Below are positions 7,435 through 9,948 of a DNA stretch of 9,948 nucleotides, one piece after another. The stretch's first letter is position 1, and each line of letters starts with the position of its first letter. Position numbers and translations under genes: made by a program. The notes under the pieces are model-generated. The model was not told where the DNA came from, did not search any database, and was given only the letters and a program-made list of their open reading frames with translations. Source of the stretch: Lachnospiraceae bacterium (GTDB lineage: Bacteria > Bacillota > Clostridia > Lachnospirales > Lachnospiraceae); NCBI GenBank assembly GCA_003447895.1, contig DLYC01000123.1, positions 1-9,948 of the forward strand. Reading direction: 5' to 3'.

Positions 7435-7463
7435 AAAAAGGAACTGCCCGAAAGGGCAGTTCC
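7435..7463 (-). terminator. Intrinsic terminator of the groES-groEL operon
   Basis: On the minus strand a perfect 10-bp stem is formed by GGAACTGCCC and GGGCAGTTCC around a TTTC loop (7463-7440), followed directly by TTTTT and further T-rich sequence. It lies 107 bp after the groEL stop. The plus-strand side has no T-tract, so it works in the leftward direction only. It separates the chaperonin operon from the relA promoter. Confidence 0.93.
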
Positions 7464-7483
7464 CTGATCCAATTCCATATGTT

Positions 7484-7554
7484 GTTTGGCATTCACCGAC
7501 CGGCAATGTATTCTTTCGATCGGTCCTCCGTCTCGTTCGGCATTCGCTGTCCGG
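7484..7554. repeat. Imperfect 20-bp direct repeat in the groEL 3' untranslated region
   Basis: Positions 7484-7503 and 7535-7554 share the pattern GTTYGGCATTCRCYGWCCGG, matching at 16 of 20 bases with a 51-bp period. Both copies lie between the groEL stop codon and its terminator, in otherwise non-coding DNA. The origin is unknown: it may be chance, an old duplication or an RNA structural element. No gene is visible in this 107-bp stretch. Confidence 0.45.
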
Positions 7555-7570
7555 ACAGAACGATGGAATA

Positions 7571-9190
<1,620 letters not shown>

Positions 9191-9221
9191 CTATTACCTC
9201 TTTTCTGATTGTTCGTTACCT

Positions 9222-9262
9222 GCCGCTTATGCGGCTTCCGGTTCGGCAGCCTGTTCCGGCTG
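9222..9262 (-). other. Two small hairpins in the groES-groEL intercistronic region
   Basis: GCCGC and GCGGC around a 4-nt loop (9222-9235), and CAGCC and GGCTG around a 6-nt loop (9247-9262), form two adjacent 5-bp stems in the 85-bp spacer. Neither is followed by a T-tract, so they are not terminators. They could affect mRNA processing or the ratio of GroES to GroEL, but stems this short may also be chance. Confidence 0.35.
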
Positions 9263-9272
9263 ACAGACCCTC

Positions 9273-9557
9273 TTACTCAATGATCGCGAGAATGTCATTC
9301 TGCCTGACGATAATATACTTTTCATCCTCCAGCTTTACTTCGGTTCCGGCATACTTGGAATAAATAACCTTGTCGCCGACCTTGACTTCCATCTTGACCT
9401 CTTTGCCGTCCACGACACCGCCGGGGCCTGCCGCGATCACTTCTGCCTGCTGAGGCTTTTCCTTCTCCTGGCCGGGAAGGACGATGCCAGACTTTGTGGT
9501 CATCTCTGCTTCAAGCTGCTTAAGAACGACTCTGTCTCCTAAAGGTACCAACTTCAT
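9273..9557 (-). CDS. groES: GroES, 10-kDa co-chaperonin
   Basis: GroES is the heptameric lid of the GroEL folding chamber. The protein has 94 residues, the usual length. It begins MKLVPLGDRVVLKQLEAE. The mobile loop (about 17-32) carries the hydrophobic GroEL contact GIVLP (24-28). AEVIAAGPG (38-46), VKVGDKVIYSKYAGTEVK (58-75) and the C-terminal YIIVRQNDILAII (81-93) match the family fold. The start is well supported by AAAGGAGG about 8 nt before the ATG. It is the first gene of the heat-shock operon and is followed by groEL. The leader contains a perfect CIRCE operator. Confidence 0.98.
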   Translation of the reverse strand: MKLVPLGDRVVLKQLEAEMTTKSGIVLPGQEKEKPQQAEVIAAGPGGVVDGKEVKMEVKVGDKVIYSKYAGTEVKLEDEKYIIVRQNDILAIIE

Positions 9558-9619
9558 GTTTTATGCCTCCTTTATACGTGCGGATTCAATCATTATTATG
9601 CTTGATCTCTCTGTAGTTG

Positions 9620-9646
9620 TTAGCACTCTTACTCATCGAGTGCTAA
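9620..9646. promoter_or_regulatory. CIRCE operator (HrcA binding site)
   Basis: A perfect inverted repeat, TTAGCACTC - 9 nt - GAGTGCTAA, matches the canonical CIRCE element. It lies just downstream of the predicted groE transcription start and 62 bp before the groES ATG. In Firmicutes the repressor HrcA binds here and is released on heat shock; HrcA folding depends on GroEL, giving feedback control. The hrcA gene is not in the window. Confidence 0.97.
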
Positions 9647-9657
9647 CTCTAGTTGGT

Positions 9658-9686
9658 ATAATAGTTTTATCCTCTCCCGATTGCAA
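9658..9686 (-). promoter_or_regulatory. Sigma-A promoter of groES-groEL
   Basis: On the minus strand, TTGCAA (9686-9681) is followed after 17 bp by TATTAT (9663-9658). The expected start, near 9651, places CIRCE at the very beginning of the transcript, where a repressor would block transcription. This is the usual architecture for HrcA-controlled vegetative promoters. Confidence 0.85.
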
Positions 9687-9706
9687 CCGTGAAAAACTTG
9701 CAGATA

Positions 9707-9766
9707 TCTCTTGTTTTCTACTTTTTTCTCACTATTTATCTCTATATCTCTTTATTTCTCTTGTTT
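9707..9766. repeat. Purine/pyrimidine-asymmetric tract flanked by a 10-bp direct repeat
   Basis: TCTCTTGTTT occurs exactly at 9707-9716 and 9757-9766 (plus strand), 50 bp apart. The DNA between is almost all pyrimidine on the plus strand (runs of T/C with few interruptions), hence GA-rich on the minus strand. It lies just upstream of the groE promoter and overlaps the end of the tentative small gene. It could be an upstream AT-rich promoter element, or simple low-complexity DNA. Confidence 0.5.
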
Positions 9767-9915
9767 ACCCACTTTCTGCGGTATATTTTGGCGGTCTGTG
9801 GGATCTGCAGCTTCCCGCTTCCATTCCTGTTTGCCATCCTGTTTGCATTTCCCATTTGACAGGCCTTCAGGGAACCGCGATCCTCAGGAAACCTTTTTTC
9901 TGCCCCCTCTTGCAT
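9742..9915 (-). CDS. Tentative 57-residue basic small protein, unknown function
   Basis: I do not recognise this protein. The frame starts MQEGAEKRFPEDRG and ends KWVNKRNKEI before a TAG stop. It is rich in Lys, Arg and Asn, especially at the C-terminus (IYRRKWVNKRNK), with one Cys and no membrane segment or signal peptide. A short internal duplication (GCAAACAGGA twice, 12 bp apart) gives ANRM-ANRN. The case for a gene is its start: a TATAAT at 9941-9936, then GGAGG (9924-9920) 4 nt before the ATG, and an in-frame TAA upstream at codon position -8. The case against: no recognised family, low-complexity composition, an overlap with a GA-rich tract, and no terminator after it. It ends about 55 bp before the groE -35. 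It could be a real small protein, a leader peptide or a chance frame. Confidence 0.35.
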   Translation of the reverse strand: MQEGAEKRFPEDRGSLKACQMGNANRMANRNGSGKLQIPQTAKIYRRKWVNKRNKEI

Positions 9916-9935
9916 AAGTCCTCCATTAGTGTTAC

Positions 9936-9941
9936 ATTATA
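9936..9941 (-). promoter_or_regulatory. Possible -10 box for the small gene at the right edge
   Basis: The minus strand reads TATAAT, centred in an inverted repeat (TACAT - ATA - ATGTA, 9945-9933 region). The start would be near 9929, only a few bases before GGAGG. The expected -35 element lies outside the window, so the promoter cannot be completed. Confidence 0.35.
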
Positions 9942-9948
9942 TGTAGTT

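Noticed and set aside
7291..7506. N-terminal extension of Rel by 72 residues
   Set aside because: The extra residues are encoded by the groEL terminator, the relA promoter and its leader. The extension has no family similarity, while ATG 7290 gives the normal length.
7497..7528. Possible second terminator hairpin after groEL (ACCGATC with GGTCGGT)
   Set aside because: The stem is 7 bp with a G-T pair, the loop is long and no T-tract follows. The structure at 7435-7463 is clearly the terminator.
9711..9917. 68-codon plus-strand open frame at the right end
   Set aside because: It is Phe/Ser/Leu-rich because it reads the pyrimidine tract, has no ribosome binding site, and lies opposite a frame with better start signals.

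Overview
This window looks like an ordinary chromosomal segment of a Gram-positive Clostridia bacterium. Lachnospiraceae is my best guess, from the CodY, HemZ, Rel and GroEL sequences, the moderately GC-rich coding DNA (by eye, mid-50s percent) and the sigma-A / HrcA-CIRCE type of regulation. No database search was possible. Every supported gene is on the minus strand, so transcription runs from right to left. I see no phage, insertion sequence, CRISPR array, defence system, rRNA or tRNA.

In transcription order there are three units. (1) Right end: a tentative 57-residue small gene (9742-9915), then the heat-shock operon groES-groEL (9557-7571). This operon has a sigma-A promoter, a perfect CIRCE operator just downstream of it and a strong intrinsic terminator (7435-7463). 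(2) Middle: a strong consensus promoter (7361-7389) drives relA, the bifunctional (p)ppGpp synthetase/hydrolase. It is followed closely by a metallo-beta-lactamase-fold hydrolase (17 bp gap) and the radical-SAM protein HemZ (26 bp gap). (3) Left end: an extended -10 promoter (2681-2710) just after hemZ drives topA (DNA topoisomerase I) and codY. These two are 8 bp apart and share bases between the topA stop and the codY ribosome binding site. codY runs off the left edge, with 160 codons visible.

Functionally the window joins protein folding, the stringent response, DNA supercoiling and nutrient sensing. Rel uses GTP or GDP to make (p)ppGpp, and CodY reads GTP plus branched-chain amino acids, so two connected nutrient sensors lie within about 7 kb. 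A CodY-box-like 15-mer (12 of 15 matches) lies directly upstream of the topA -35 element, which suggests autoregulation of topA-codY. That is the most testable new idea here.

I found no convincing novel multi-gene system. The second-look items are small: the CodY-like box, the uncharacterised small gene at the right edge, an operator-like palindrome over the topA -10, an in-frame duplication in the HemZ linker, and short repeats in non-coding DNA. The long plus-strand reading frames opposite the real genes are best read as codon-bias shadows.
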